A DNA stretch of 64,000 nt from Ensifer sp. MPMI2T (GTDB lineage Bacteria > Pseudomonadota > Alphaproteobacteria > Rhizobiales > Rhizobiaceae), in the NCBI RefSeq assembly GCF_004827385.1, contig NZ_SRXN01000004.1, positions 1 to 64,000 on the forward strand. The letters are read 5' to 3'. Both the position numbers and the translations under genes were made by a program. Below, piece after piece: positions 48,927 through 59,768 of this stretch (its first letter is position 1; each line of letters opens with the position of its first letter). The notes under the pieces are model-generated. The model was not told where the DNA came from and made no database searches. It was given only the letters and a program-made list of their open reading frames with translations.

Positions 48927-50025
48927 GTCGGTATCTGGACGCGGCCGATCGCGGGACGAAAATGAAGAAGTCCGCCGCATTGCGCACCGATCCGGCGAGA
49001 TTGCCCGCCTCATCGCCGGAACCGGTAAAGATGTCTCCGCGCGCGGGGCCGACGATTGCCGAACCCGTGTCGAGCGCGAGCATCAGACGCGCGAACGACC
49101 GTCCGCCGTCGAGATGGGTAAGAGTGTCGCTCGCAACATAGAAGGGAACGCCGAAGGTATGGATCAGCCGATCGACGGCAAGCGATCGACCGGGCTCCAG
49201 CGGCACCTTGGCCGCGGCAACCGGGCCCAAGCCATCACCATCCACCGACGCCTCGCGGAAAAAGATGAAGGAGCGGTTGTGCCACAGGATTTCGTCCACT
49301 CTTTCGGGATGTGCCGCGAGCCAGGCGCGGATGCTGACCATCGACACGGTCGCGGCGTCGATTTCGCCGCGATCGATCAGCAGCTTTCCGATTGCGGAAA
49401 AGCGGTGCCCGGTCTTTGCCGCATAGGTGATGCGCCGGCGCGAGCCGTCCGGACAGACGAGCCGGGCTGCACCCTGGACATGAACGAAAAAGACGTCGAC
49501 CTTCGACCGGGCATAGGCGATCTCAAGCCCGCGCCCAGCGAGAAAGCCCCGCTCGATCGCCTCGCGGTCCGGGTATTCCTCGATCTCGTCGCCGCAGAGG
49601 CGCCCGAAGGCGAAATACGGGTCCATGCCATGCGGCCGGTTCGCGTCGTCGATGTCGATCAAATCGGCGGGCCGACGATAGAACGGGAAGCGGAAAATCT
49701 CGTCCGCCTCGGCACGAACCTCGATCTCCGGCTCGTAGAAAGCGGTAACGAATCCCCTGCCGCTCTCGCCGGTTCGAACCCTGAATGGAAGAAACTGCTC
49801 CTCGAAAAAGGCTCGCGCCGCCGCGGCGTCGGAAACTTGCGCGCGGGCTGCCTCGAAAGCAGGGAGCAGGTCCGCCACGGAGATGCCGAGTGAGCCTGTC
49901 TTGTAGGGTTTCGCCGTGGTCACGTGCTGATGGCAGCGGCGAAGGGCGGCAATAACAGCTGTCGGATCGTCGGCCTGCCAGCCGGGCAGTTCGGAAAAGG
50001 CGACCGGCTCCAAATGAAAGGCCAT
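48919..50025 (-). CDS. mltA: Lytic murein transglycosylase A
   Basis: 368-aa MltA: the family domain with GSAIVGPARGDIFTGSGDEAG-type 3D region near the C-terminus containing the catalytic Asp, and TAFYEPEIE early on. It cleaves the MurNAc-GlcNAc bond to a 1,6-anhydro product, feeding peptidoglycan recycling. No signal peptide or lipobox is visible at the N-terminus, and the upstream gene stops 7 bp before, leaving no room for one. Whether it is exported is open. Confidence 0.92.
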   Translation of the reverse strand: MAFHLEPVAFSELPGWQADDPTAVIAALRRCHQHVTTAKPYKTGSLGISVADLLPAFEAARAQVSDAAAARAFFEEQFLPFRVRTGESGRGFVTAFYEPEIEVRAEADEIFRFPFYRRPADLIDIDDANRPHGMDPYFAFGRLCGDEIEEYPDREAIERGFLAGRGLEIAYARSKVDVFFVHVQGAARLVCPDGSRRRITYAAKTGHRFSAIGKLLIDRGEIDAATVSMVSIRAWLAAHPERVDEILWHNRSFIFFREASVDGDGLGPVAAAKVPLEPGRSLAVDRLIHTFGVPFYVASDTLTHLDGGRSFARLMLALDTGSAIVGPARGDIFTGSGDEAGNLAGSVRNAADFFIFVPRSAASRYRHG

Positions 50026-50032
50026 GCTCGCC

Positions 50033-50743
50033 TCAGTTTTCCGATTCCGTAGCGATCAGTTTCCAGTTGGGATCGCGCGATCGAATATCACGCGAGAAGG
50101 TCCAGAGGTCGTTTACTTCGGCAACGGAGTCGGCGTCGCCGTCGATCAGCTTGCCCTGCTTGTCATAGGTGGCCGAGATGAGCTGGCTGATGATCCGGAC
50201 AGTGATGTTTTCCTCGTTGTCCTTGATCTCGGCATGGGTGATGTCGGCCTTCTCGATGCCGACAAAGGTCGACTTGACCACCTCGCCCTTGGCCTCCCGT
50301 TCGGAAATGGCGGCATCGAAGCCCTCATAGACCTCGCGCGACAGCAGTCCCTTCAGCGTCTTGCGGTCGCCGTCGGCGAACGCCATCACGATCATCTCAT
50401 AGGCCATCTTGGCGCCGTTGACGAAATCCTCCGGATTGAAGCTGCGGTCGGCGTCGCTCAACGCCCTGAGCTGGCCGTTCAAAGGCGTGCCGGCCTTGGC
50501 AACGGCATCAATCGCTGCGTAGCGGGACTCCTCTTCGACGGCACTTTCGCGGCGGGGAAGTTGCACGACCTTGCCGTTGTCGGCGCTGTCCGGACCCTTG
50601 CTCATCTCGCGCGGCGAATAGGGATCGAAAGGCGGCCGTTCATTGCCTGTCCGACGTCCCAGAACACTGCGCAACTGCAGAAAGATGACCACGGCAGCGA
50701 TCAGGAAAAAAAACGTGATGAAGTCGAAAGAGCCCATTTCCAC
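50033..50743 (-). CDS. Tim44-like domain inner-membrane protein
   Basis: 236 aa: one N-terminal transmembrane segment (about 8-24), a basic/proline linker, and a C-terminal Tim44/MBA1-like domain (about 85-232). First gene of the operon with mltA, Smr and XRE. Bacterial Tim44-like proteins are thought to act at the inner membrane, but their role is unclear. Confidence 0.88.
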   Translation of the reverse strand: MEMGSFDFITFFFLIAAVVIFLQLRSVLGRRTGNERPPFDPYSPREMSKGPDSADNGKVVQLPRRESAVEEESRYAAIDAVAKAGTPLNGQLRALSDADRSFNPEDFVNGAKMAYEMIVMAFADGDRKTLKGLLSREVYEGFDAAISEREAKGEVVKSTFVGIEKADITHAEIKDNEENITVRIISQLISATYDKQGKLIDGDADSVAEVNDLWTFSRDIRSRDPNWKLIATESEN

Positions 50744-50871
50744 CCGGAACCGCTGTTAGATTTTCTCTTACTATCCCATATAGTCCGCAAGGATAAACCA
50801 TTCAAATGGCGATGTCGCACCCTTAAACCGGAGGCCAGACAATTGCACGAAACTTCTGACGAGCGCCGTCC

Positions 50872-51378
50872 ATGCGTTCCCTGATCCTTCCGCTCGTCAT
50901 CCTCGGGCTGCCGCTCGCGGAAATTGCCGGCTTCGTCATCGTTGGTCGCGAAGTCGGGCTCCTCATGACGCTGCTCCTCGTATTCCTGAGCGGCGCGGTC
51001 GGCGTCGCGCTGCTACGCATTCAGGGATTCGAAGTGTTTCGCCGCGTGCAGGAGTCCGCTCGGGCGGGACGTGACCCAGGCCGCGAGGTTCTCGAAGGCG
51101 CGCTGGTCTTCGTCGCGGCAATCCTCCTGATCGTGCCGGGCTTCATCAGCGACATCATCGGCCTCATCTTATTCCTGCCGCCGATAAGGCGGGCTGTCGC
51201 CACATTCCTGCAGACAAGAATGACTATAGTGACGGCCGGAACGGGTTTCTACCGCTGGGGTCCTGCTGAACGCGAAGAACGCACCGGACCGCGCGTCATC
51301 GACCTGAACGAGGACGAATTCTCCCGCGAGAAGAAGGATGACGACGGGTCCTCGCCGACGAACCGGATCTCCCGGTAG
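50872..51378 (+). CDS. fxsA: FxsA-family membrane protein
   Basis: 168-aa polytopic protein: hydrophobic stretches at about 3-20, 25-45 and 75-100, with the FxsA pattern (PLAEIAGFVIVG, ILLIVPGFISDIIGLILFLPP). E. coli FxsA limits phage F exclusion; elsewhere its role is unknown. Divergent from the Tim44 gene and followed by secB. Confidence 0.88.
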   Translation: MRSLILPLVILGLPLAEIAGFVIVGREVGLLMTLLLVFLSGAVGVALLRIQGFEVFRRVQESARAGRDPGREVLEGALVFVAAILLIVPGFISDIIGLILFLPPIRRAVATFLQTRMTIVTAGTGFYRWGPAEREERTGPRVIDLNEDEFSREKKDDDGSSPTNRISR

Positions 51379-51581
51379 AAATCGAAAACGGTAGAAGGCG
51401 GGAAAGCGCCTCGCTCTTTTAGCCCATCGGCGCGCAACAGGTCTATAATATGCGCTGCGCGGCAGTGGGAAGGACGAAAATCGCTTGTCCCGCTCCCCAG
51501 AAGAGGCCCGGCGGCAAGGGTTGTAAGCCCAAGTCCGAAATGATAGATGGCCTCACTGATTTGAAGTCCGAGGAAACCCTT

Positions 51582-52085
51582 ATGACGACTGATACCGCAT
51601 CCACCGGCAACGGCGGCGCCCAGCAAAGTCCTGCACTCAATATCCTGGCCCAGTATGTCAAGGATCTTTCCTTCGAGAACCCCGGTGCGCCGCGTTCTCT
51701 GCAGGCTCGTGACCGCGCCCCGTCGATCAACATCAATGTCAACGTCAACGCCAATCCGCTCGCCGAGAACGATTTCGACGTCGTTCTGTCGCTGAATGCG
51801 GAAGCAAAGGACGGCGACAAGCTTCTGTTCAACGTCGAACTCGCCTATGGCGGCGTGTTCCGCGTTTCCGGTTTCCCGCAGGAACACATGCTGCCGCTGC
51901 TCTTCATCGAGTGCCCGCGGCTGCTCTTCCCATTTGCGCGCCAGATCGTAGCCGACGCGACCCGCAACGGTGGTTTCCCGCCACTGATGATCGACCCGAT
52001 CGATTTCGCTCAGATGTTCGCGCAGCGCATGGCCGAGGAAAAGGTCCGCGCTCAGGTCGCCAACAGCAACGACACGGCCAACTGA
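51582..52085 (+). CDS. secB: Protein-export chaperone SecB
   Basis: 167-aa SecB, the tetrameric cytosolic chaperone that hands unfolded precursors to SecA. Conserved ENPGAP and [15 protein letters not shown] segments. Start at 51582 with GAGGAAA 6 nt upstream. A possible -10 box TATAAT at 51444-51449 lies in the 203-bp gap after fxsA. A terminator follows. Confidence 0.97.
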   Translation: MTTDTASTGNGGAQQSPALNILAQYVKDLSFENPGAPRSLQARDRAPSININVNVNANPLAENDFDVVLSLNAEAKDGDKLLFNVELAYGGVFRVSGFPQEHMLPLLFIECPRLLFPFARQIVADATRNGGFPPLMIDPIDFAQMFAQRMAEEKVRAQVANSNDTAN

Positions 52086-52115
52086 TTGGCCATCGGGCTG
52101 CAACCATTTGGAGAG

Positions 52116-52140
52116 GGCCCGGCGAAAACCGGGCCTTTTT
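52116..52140 (+). terminator. Terminator of secB
   Basis: 7-bp stem GGCCCGG / CCGGGCC with a 6-nt loop, then TTTTT, directly before the 3' end of dnaQ. Confidence 0.9.
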
Positions 52141-52144
52141 CATT

Positions 52145-52843
52145 TCAGCACTGGTATTTAGACCAGATCGCCTTGGTGCCGATCTTGGCGATGAGGGTGG
52201 CATGCGCCGCGATCTCGATCTCCGTCAACCGGGCGGGCAAAGGTTTCGGTCGCTGCAGGACGATGATCGGCCCGTCCTCCGCTTCAATCGTCTGGCCTCC
52301 GGCCACGCTCGTCACAAGGCCGAGCGCCGCTTGGCGGCCGCCGATCATCTCGATGTAGACTTCCGCCAGCAGTTCCGAGTCGAGCAGCGCACCGTGCTTG
52401 GCGCGATGGGAATTGTCGATACCATACCGGCGGCAGAGGGCATCGAGCGAATTCGGACCCATCGGATGTTTGCGCCTGGCGAGCACGAGGGTGTCCGTCA
52501 CGTATTCGCCTGCCACCGGTGGAAGGCCGAGACGGGCAAACTCAGCATTGATGAAGCTGATGTCGAAGGTCGCGTTATGCGCCACCCAGCGCGCGCCGCC
52601 GAAAAAGTCTAGAATCTGGTCTGCGACGTCGGCGAAGCTCGGCTTGTCCTTCAGGAACTCGTCGGTGATGCCGTGAACGGCCAAGGCATCTGGATGGACC
52701 TTGCGGTCGACCGGATTGATGTAGAGATGCAGCGTGCGTCCCGTCGGAAACTGGTTCTCGAGCTCGACGCCGCCGATTTCGATCACGCGATCGTCGCGGC
52801 TGTCGAGCCCGGTCGTTTCCGTGTCGAAGATGATTTCACGCAT
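52145..52843 (-). CDS. dnaQ: DNA polymerase III epsilon subunit (proofreading)
   Basis: 232-aa DEDDh exonuclease: D7/E9 in FDTETTG, then NATFDISF and the terminal H..D motif HRAKHGALLDSELL. It proofreads for the replicase. The ATG at 52843 gives the canonical MREIIFDTETTG start. Last gene of the ppsR-maf-aroE-coaE-dnaQ run, separated from coaE by 224 bp with a hairpin repeat, so it probably has its own promoter. Confidence 0.96.
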   Translation of the reverse strand: MREIIFDTETTGLDSRDDRVIEIGGVELENQFPTGRTLHLYINPVDRKVHPDALAVHGITDEFLKDKPSFADVADQILDFFGGARWVAHNATFDISFINAEFARLGLPPVAGEYVTDTLVLARRKHPMGPNSLDALCRRYGIDNSHRAKHGALLDSELLAEVYIEMIGGRQAALGLVTSVAGGQTIEAEDGPIIVLQRPKPLPARLTEIEIAAHATLIAKIGTKAIWSKYQC

Positions 52844-52979
52844 GCGGCGTTCCCTTGGGACGACGTTTCGGAGCGAATCGATCCGAAGCTGATGTCCATT
52901 CTTAACGGCATTTCTTCTGCAGTTGAAGCGGTGGCGCAGCGGTTTGCACCGGATCGGAAGGTGCATTGAATTGACGATT

Positions 52980-53045
52980 GCCCTCATCCGCCTGCCGGCA
53001 TCTCCTCCCCGGGACTCTCCGGGGAGAGGGCTAGCGTGAGGGGGC
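52980..53045. repeat. GC-rich hairpin repeat family 2, unit 3 (shortened)
   Basis: 66 bp, GCCCTCA...TGAGGGGGC, with a single inner hairpin CTCCCCGG/CCGGGGAG; one of the two hairpins of the full units (37744, 41527) is missing. Lies between coaE and dnaQ. Confidence 0.7.
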
Positions 53046-53067
53046 ATTCACGGCCCCGCTGCATCCG

Positions 53068-53652
53068 TTAGCCCTTCCGTAGCTGTTCCACGATTGCCCG
53101 AATTTGCTCTCGAGTGACATCGAAACTGTCGCTCGTGTCGATGACGTGGTCCGCCCGCGCGCGCTTTTCGCTGTCGGGTACCTGGCGCGCGAGGATCATC
53201 GCGAATTTTTCCGCCGTCATTCCCGGGCGCTTCATCACCCGTTCCCGCTGTATTTCGGGCGCACAGGTGACGACCACGACCTGGTCGACGCGTCCGTCCG
53301 CCTTCGTCTCGAAAAGCAAGGGTATATCGAGGACCACGAAGGGGGCACCGGCGGCCCGGTGCGTGGCAATAAATTCCTTCTCCTTGGCGCGAACGAGCGG
53401 ATGGACGATCTGCTCCAGTTCGCCAAGCCGCTGCGGCGCCGCGAGAAGCTGCCGCGACAGTTCCGCCCGGTCGATGACGCCGTCCTTTACCACGCCTGGA
53501 AACGCCGCCTCGACCGGCGCGACAGCATCACCGCGATAGAGCTCGTGGACGGCTTGGTCGGCATCGTTCACCGGGACGCCGAACTCGCGGAACATCTCTG
53601 CCGCGGTCGACTTGCCCATACCGATCGATCCCGTGAGGCCGACAATGATCAT
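53068..53652 (-). CDS. coaE: Dephospho-CoA kinase
   Basis: 194-aa P-loop kinase catalysing the last step of CoA synthesis. Walker [10 protein letters not shown] (8-16), LDIPLLFE and [16 protein letters not shown]. The ATG overlaps the aroE stop by 4 nt (ATGA), so they are translationally coupled. Confidence 0.96.
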   Translation of the reverse strand: MIIVGLTGSIGMGKSTAAEMFREFGVPVNDADQAVHELYRGDAVAPVEAAFPGVVKDGVIDRAELSRQLLAAPQRLGELEQIVHPLVRAKEKEFIATHRAAGAPFVVLDIPLLFETKADGRVDQVVVVTCAPEIQRERVMKRPGMTAEKFAMILARQVPDSEKRARADHVIDTSDSFDVTREQIRAIVEQLRKG

Positions 53653-54509
53653 TTGTGCCTGTCCATATCGTCAATAATAAGCTGCCGCAGCGTGTCGTCG
53701 ACGACCGGCCGACGGCCAAACCATCTTTCAAATCCGGGCACCGCCTGATGCAGCAGCATGCCAAGCCCATCGACAATCGCAAAGCCCTGGCCTTCGGCCT
53801 GGCGCAGCAACGGCGTCTTCAACGGCACATAGACAATATCCGTGATGACCGCATCCTTGGCCATCATCGAGAAATCGATCTCGGGTGCCGGTTCGCCATC
53901 CATGCCAAGCGAGGTCGTGTTGATGAAAAGCCCGGCACGGGTCATCACTTCGGACAGCGCCCCAAGCGGGTGAGGGTGAACAGCGGCGCCAAAACGATCC
54001 GCCAATTCCTTTGCCCTGGCCGGCGTACGGTTGACGACGTGAATCGCCTTGATGCCGCGATTGCGAACCGCCTGGATGACGGCGCGACTGGCACCGCCGG
54101 CGCCGAGAACGACGGCAGTCGAAATCCGGTCCCAGCCTTTCGCGCGCTCGTCGAGGTTGGCGACGAAGCCTTGCCCATCAGTGTTCGTTGCGCAAATCTC
54201 TCCGTTTTCCACCCACAGCGTGTTCGCGGCGCCAAGCTCGGCGCTCAGCTCGTCCGGACGATCGGAAAGACGGAAAGCGGCCTCCTTGTGTGGAATGGTG
54301 ACGTTGCCGCCACAGAAACCGGCGGCGCCGCTTCTCAATTGATGCATGAATTCCGGAAACTCTTCCGGCGAGACCTCATGGGCCTCGTAACTGCCGGCGA
54401 TTCCGAGTTGTTTCAGCCAATAGCGGTGGATCAGCGGCGAGCGCGAATGCTTCACCGGAAATCCGGTGACGAAGGCATGGTTAACAAATGTTTCACGTGA
54501 ATCACGCAT
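53649..54509 (-). CDS. aroE: Shikimate dehydrogenase
   Basis: 286-aa NADP-dependent enzyme of the shikimate pathway. Substrate-binding [11 protein letters not shown], catalytic Lys in [19 protein letters not shown]-binding GAGGASRAV. Start at 54509; codons 2-7 lie within a parS-like site (54489-54504), so a DNA-binding signal overlaps the coding start. It overlaps maf by 8 nt. Confidence 0.97.
   Translation of the reverse strand: MRDSRETFVNHAFVTGFPVKHSRSPLIHRYWLKQLGIAGSYEAHEVSPEEFPEFMHQLRSGAAGFCGGNVTIPHKEAAFRLSDRPDELSAELGAANTLWVENGEICATNTDGQGFVANLDERAKGWDRISTAVVLGAGGASRAVIQAVRNRGIKAIHVVNRTPARAKELADRFGAAVHPHPLGALSEVMTRAGLFINTTSLGMDGEPAPEIDFSMMAKDAVITDIVYVPLKTPLLRQAEGQGFAIVDGLGMLLHQAVPGFERWFGRRPVVDDTLRQLIIDDMDRHK
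54489..54504. other. parS-like site in aroE
   Basis: TGTTTCACGTGAATCA matches TGTTTCACGTGAAACA at 15 of 16 positions. It is inside aroE codons 2-7 and about 1.5 kb from the predicted oriC. Confidence 0.75.
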
Positions 54510-55101
54510 CGATCGAGCCCAGGTCGCGGAGTTTGGAAAGCAGCGGCAGCATCGGCAAACCGAGAATCGTAAAATAGTCGCCTTCGATCCTTTCGAAGAG
54601 CTGGATGCCCTCGCCTTCGAGCTGATAGGCGCCGACGCTGGCAAGCGCATTTTCGCCGACCCTTGCAAGGTGTCTTTCGACGAAGCCCCGACTAAGCGAA
54701 CGCACGGTCATATGGGCTGAGGAAACGTGGCGCCAGACGACCTCGTCGTCACGGACAAGAACGACCGCGCTGTTCAGACTGTGCGTCTTGCCGGACAGCG
54801 AGAAGAGGTGGTCGGCGGCCTCCGCCATATCTTTGGGCTTGTGATAGACGCGCGATCCGAGCGACATCGTCTGGTCGGATCCGATGACGAGCGCGCCGTC
54901 GAAATGCCGCGCAACATCCTTTGCCTTGGCTTCGGCAAGGGCCAGCGCGACATCCACAGGCGAAGCGCCTGCTGCCTCGAGCGGCTGTTCCAATGCCCGC
55001 TCATCCACCTCGGCCGCCCTCGCCTGAAACGTAAGCCCGGCGTTTTGCAACAGCGCGCGGCGAAATGGACTGGCGGAAGCCAACACAAGGGTAGTTGTCA
55101 T
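54502..55101 (-). CDS. maf: Maf-family nucleotide pyrophosphatase
   Basis: 199-aa Maf/YceF-type dNTP/UTP pyrophosphatase: N-terminal [20 protein letters not shown] with the catalytic Asp, and KTHSLNSAV. It probably cleanses the nucleotide pool of modified nucleotides. Between ppsR (28-bp gap) and aroE (8-nt overlap). Confidence 0.93.
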   Translation of the reverse strand: MTTTLVLASASPFRRALLQNAGLTFQARAAEVDERALEQPLEAAGASPVDVALALAEAKAKDVARHFDGALVIGSDQTMSLGSRVYHKPKDMAEAADHLFSLSGKTHSLNSAVVLVRDDEVVWRHVSSAHMTVRSLSRGFVERHLARVGENALASVGAYQLEGEGIQLFERIEGDYFTILGLPMLPLLSKLRDLGSIDA

Positions 55102-55129
55102 GGTTCTATCCCGGATCCTTGGCTTCGCT

Positions 55130-55951
55130 CTATCTGAGCCGCGGACGTAGAGCAACGATCGCGGCGGCGGTTTCCTCGATCGAGCGGCGCGTCACGTCGA
55201 TCATTGGCCAATTGTTGCGTGCACAAAGCGAGCGGGCATATTTCAACTCCTCCGCGATCGAGGCCCGGTCGGTATAATCCTCGCCGTGGAACGTCTGGGT
55301 TGTTCCAAGCAGCCGGTGCTGGCGCACCTGCGCGATCCGGTCGACTGTCGCGATGAGGCCGACGACCAGCGGTTTCGTCGCGCTGAGCAGACCGTCCGGC
55401 AGCGGCACGCCGGGTACGATCGGGATGTTTGCGGTCTTGATGCCGCGATTGGCAAGATAGATGCTCGTCGGCGTCTTCGATGTCCGGCTTATGCCGACGA
55501 GAACGACATCGGCCTCGTCGAAGTCCGCCGGCATCTGGCCGTCATCATGATCCATGGTGAAATTCAGCGCCTCGATCCGGGCGAAATATTCCGCATCCAT
55601 GACGTGTTGCGCTCCCGACCGGCGACGGGACGGCGAGCCGAGATAAGATTGAAACAAGTCTATGATCGGATCGAGTACCGAGACGCAAGGCACACCGATC
55701 TCGCGGCAACGCTGATTGATGACGTCGGCAAGTTCGCGGTCGACGATCGTGTAAAGAACGATGCCCGGCGCACCGTCGATCGCTTCCAGCACCTGCATGA
55801 GCTGCTTCCGGTTCCGGATCAGCGGATAGACATGCTCCAACGCGTGTGACGACTGGAACTGCGCCGCCGCGGCGCGTCCCGCGGCAATCAGCGTCTCGCC
55901 AGTCGAATCGGAGACGAGGTGCAGGTGGAAATAGTTTTTTCGGTTCTCCAC
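55130..55951 (-). CDS. ppsR: PPDK/PEP synthase regulatory protein (DUF299)
   Basis: 273-aa bifunctional kinase/pyrophosphorylase that controls PEP synthase or pyruvate phosphate dikinase by reversible phosphorylation. The P-loop-like GISRTSKT is at 153-160. It is the RP001-type gene that flanks oriC opposite hemE in many alphaproteobacteria. Transcribed away from the origin gap at the head of the maf-aroE-coaE run. Confidence 0.94.
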   Translation of the reverse strand: MENRKNYFHLHLVSDSTGETLIAAGRAAAAQFQSSHALEHVYPLIRNRKQLMQVLEAIDGAPGIVLYTIVDRELADVINQRCREIGVPCVSVLDPIIDLFQSYLGSPSRRRSGAQHVMDAEYFARIEALNFTMDHDDGQMPADFDEADVVLVGISRTSKTPTSIYLANRGIKTANIPIVPGVPLPDGLLSATKPLVVGLIATVDRIAQVRQHRLLGTTQTFHGEDYTDRASIAEELKYARSLCARNNWPMIDVTRRSIEETAAAIVALRPRLR

Positions 55952-56035
55952 GCAATTCTCCGGGGGCTGTTGATAGGCCGGGACAGAAACAGGTAACGGC
56001 GCGGCGGCTCTTCAGGCAAGTGGAAAAGCGCCGAC

Positions 56036-56044
56036 TTATTCACA
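56036..56044 (+). other. DnaA box
   Basis: TTATTCACA, an exact match to the TTATNCACA consensus, inside the predicted oriC. Confidence 0.75.
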
Positions 56045-56078
56045 TCCCTGACCCGGGCGGAGAACGTCGAACGGGCCA

Positions 56079-56087
56079 TGTGGAAAA
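56079..56087 (-). other. DnaA box (one mismatch)
   Basis: TGTGGAAAA, whose complement TTTTCCACA differs from TTATCCACA at one position. Inverted relative to the boxes at 56036 and 56126. Confidence 0.6.
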
Positions 56088-56125
56088 GACTCATGGCGAC
56101 GACAAAGTGTCACGCGTTTCGACAA

Positions 56126-56134
56126 CTTGTCCAC
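56126..56134 (+). other. DnaA box (one mismatch)
   Basis: TTGTCCACA, one mismatch to TTATCCACA, 90 bp from the perfect box. Confidence 0.6.
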
Positions 56135-56357
56135 AGGTGGTGCGAGACCGGAGATGAAGGTAAGCCGCGGATTTTCCGCCGTTTTTTTTGCTTTCCCCAT
56201 CCTGCGCTGGAAAGTGCGCTCGTTTCTCCACGTGTCTTCCAGCGGCGACGTGGCCTTTGGATGAATTGCGGATCGATTTTAATCCTTGATAGCCACCGAC
56301 TCTAAGAAATAGAAACCATTTCAATTCAGTTTGATTTTAGATTGGGAGAAGCCGCGG

Positions 56358-57389
56358 GTGAGCGAGATACGTCGCAAGGTCCTCGAGGTGCTCGACGGAA
56401 AATGTCTGACCCCACCGCCGATTTGGCTCATGCGCCAGGCGGGACGCTACCTTCCCGAATATCGCGAGACGCGGTCGAAGGCGGGAAGCTTCCTTGATCT
56501 CTGCTACACGCCTGATCTGGCCGTGGAAGTGACCTTGCAGCCGATCCGGCGCTATGGCTTCGATGCGGCGATCCTCTTTTCCGATATCCTGGTCATCCCG
56601 GACGCTCTTCACCGGAATGTTCGCTTCGAGGAAGGCCACGGGCCGAAGATGGATCCGATCGATGCCGATGGCATTGCGCGGCTCAGCGCCGTCGGCGTCT
56701 CCGATCATCTTCGGCCCGTCATTGAGACGGTTTCGCGACTGCGGCGGGAATTGCCGGCGGAAACGACTCTGCTTGGTTTCTGTGGTGCGCCATGGACCGT
56801 CGCAACCTATATGATCGCGGGTCACGGAACGCCGGATCAGGCCCCTGCCCGCGTCTTTGCCTATCGCCATCCGAAGGAATTCGACGATCTGCTGGGGTTC
56901 CTCGCTGATGTCTCCGCCGACTACTTGGTGGAGCAGATCGATGCGGGCGCGGATGCCGTGCAGATCTTCGACTCCTGGGCGGGTGTGCTCGGCGAGGAGG
57001 AATTTGCCCGCTTTGCCGCCGAGCCGGTGCGCCGGATGATCGCCTCCGTGCGCGCACGGCGGCCGTCAGCAAAGGTCATTGCCTTCGCGAAGGGCGCGGG
57101 GCTCTTGCTCAAAAACTACCGGCAGTCGACCGGTGCGGACGCAATCGGGCTCGATTGGTCGGTGCCGCTGTCGTTCGCGGCGGAGCTGCAGAAGGATGGA
57201 GCGGTGCAGGGCAATCTGGATCCGATGCGGGTGGTGGCCGGCGGTGCGGCGTTGGAAAGCGGAATCGACCGGATTCTCGATGTGCTTGGCAACGGACCGC
57301 TGATCTTCAATCTCGGACACGGGATTACTCCCCAGGCGGACCCGGCGAACGTGACGGCCTTGGTGTCGCGGGTCCGCGGGAGGCGATGA
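56358..57389 (+). CDS. hemE: Uroporphyrinogen decarboxylase
   Basis: 343-aa haem-pathway enzyme converting uroporphyrinogen III to coproporphyrinogen III. N-terminal [17 protein letters not shown] signature and the catalytic Asp in [11 protein letters not shown] use the GTG at 56358, behind GGGAGAA with 7-nt spacing; a TTG at 56331 would add nine residues. First gene to the right of oriC; overlaps hemJ by 4 nt. Confidence 0.97.
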   Translation: MSEIRRKVLEVLDGKCLTPPPIWLMRQAGRYLPEYRETRSKAGSFLDLCYTPDLAVEVTLQPIRRYGFDAAILFSDILVIPDALHRNVRFEEGHGPKMDPIDADGIARLSAVGVSDHLRPVIETVSRLRRELPAETTLLGFCGAPWTVATYMIAGHGTPDQAPARVFAYRHPKEFDDLLGFLADVSADYLVEQIDAGADAVQIFDSWAGVLGEEEFARFAAEPVRRMIASVRARRPSAKVIAFAKGAGLLLKNYRQSTGADAIGLDWSVPLSFAAELQKDGAVQGNLDPMRVVAGGAALESGIDRILDVLGNGPLIFNLGHGITPQADPANVTALVSRVRGRR

Positions 57390-57928
57390 TGGGCGAGCGC
57401 CAGACCGATAGCGGGCCGGGAAACAGGGCGCGCCTGCGCGCATGGATCGCCCTGTCGGCCTTTTTTTTGCTGCTGATCGGCCTCTTCGTCTGGCAGCCGG
57501 ACGACCTCTACCTCTGGATCAAGGCGCTGCACGTCATTGCCGTGATATCCTGGATGGCGGCACTTCTCTATATGCCGCGTCTCTTCATCTATCACACCGA
57601 TGCGGCGCCGGGATCGGCGCAGTCGGAAACGTTCAAGATGATGGAGCAGCGCCTGCTGAAGGTCATCATGAACCCGGCGATGATGATCTCGTGGGCGCTC
57701 GGCCTCTACCTGGCATGGAGCGTCTACCGCTTTCAGGGCGGCTGGCTCCACGCCAAGCTCTTTTTCGTCGTGCTGTTGACCGTTGTGCATGTGCATTTCA
57801 GTCGTGCGGTGAGAGCCTTCGAGCGTGACGAGAATCGCCGTGACGCACGCTACTGGCGGCTGATGAACGAGGCGCCGACGCTACTGATGATCCTCATCGT
57901 CATCATGGTCGTGGTGAAACCGTTTTGA
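57386..57928 (+). CDS. hemJ: Protoporphyrinogen oxidase HemJ
   Basis: 180-aa membrane protein of the HemJ/UPF0093 family with four hydrophobic segments (about 20-36, 42-62, 92-112 and 160-177). The conserved His is in [15 protein letters not shown] and the Lys in [10 protein letters not shown]. It oxidises protoporphyrinogen IX, the penultimate haem step. The ATG overlaps the hemE stop (ATGA); a second ATG is the next codon. Confidence 0.92.
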   Translation: MMGERQTDSGPGNRARLRAWIALSAFFLLLIGLFVWQPDDLYLWIKALHVIAVISWMAALLYMPRLFIYHTDAAPGSAQSETFKMMEQRLLKVIMNPAMMISWALGLYLAWSVYRFQGGWLHAKLFFVVLLTVVHVHFSRAVRAFERDENRRDARYWRLMNEAPTLLMILIVIMVVVKPF

Positions 57929-57984
57929 ATTCAATCGATTTTTAGCTGCAATAGTTGTCGCTAATTTGCCAGAGCCCCTTGCGG

Positions 57985-58000
57985 CGTTTCACGTGAATCG
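57985..58000. other. parS-like site between hemJ and rho
   Basis: CGTTTCACGTGAATCG, 13 of 16 matches to the ParB consensus with an intact TTTCACGTGAA core; 137 bp before the rho start. Confidence 0.6.
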
Positions 58001-58121
58001 CTATTTTCACGCATCTCCTTCTCCTGTGGCCTGACCAAGTTTAGAGCCTGCCTCTTCCTTCTCGCAGCTCCCTTTACAAAAATCACGCCAACTTCCATTC
58101 CCATACACACATGGACTCTTC

Positions 58122-59387
<1,266 letters not shown>

Positions 59388-59406
59388 CGCAGTTTCAGGT
59401 TCTCTG

Positions 59407-59449
59407 CAGAAAATGGCCGGGCGTGCCGCGTCCCGGCCATTTTCTGTTT
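59407..59449 (+). terminator. Terminator of rho
   Basis: 15-bp perfect stem CAGAAAATGGCCGGG / CCCGGCCATTTTCTG with a 10-nt loop, followed by TTTG. Within the 381-bp rho-mnmE gap, which otherwise holds one parS-like site and no gene. Confidence 0.8.
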
Positions 59450-59528
59450 GTGGGTACCGCTCATTTCATTAGCCGGATTCGGCGAAAGCGATTGAGCGCA
59501 GAACGGATATCACTCGTTAGTTTCACGA

Positions 59529-59544
59529 TGATTCACGTGAAACA
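59529..59544. other. parS-like site between rho and mnmE
   Basis: TGATTCACGTGAAACA, 15 of 16 matches to TGTTTCACGTGAAACA. Confidence 0.75.
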
Positions 59545-59768
59545 ACTGCGTTGCCCTCGTGCATGACCGGAGTGCTCAGCGAGAGATGCTTGATTTCCGC
59601 CGCCGGTAGGTGCATAAGTCGCGGCGCTCTGCACCCTGTGCAGAAATGGCGAGAGTTGCTCGGGCGAAATGATGGCCGCCCTTGATGCAACTAGCCCAAG
59701 CCCTCAAAGACAGAAAATGAAACCGAGCATGCAGCCAACGCGTTGTGCTCGGTACGCGCGGTAGCCCG

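Larger units (their letters stand above)
55952..56357. other. Predicted chromosomal replication origin (oriC)
   Basis: 406-bp gene-free gap between ppsR and hemE, the oriC location reported for Caulobacter and S. meliloti. It holds a perfect DnaA box (56036-56044), near-matches at 56079-56087 and 56126-56134, a weaker one at 56019-56027, an AT-rich stretch at 56270-56345 suitable for unwinding, and GACTC (GANTC-type) sites at 56088 and 56299. Genes on both sides are transcribed outward. Confidence 0.85.
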
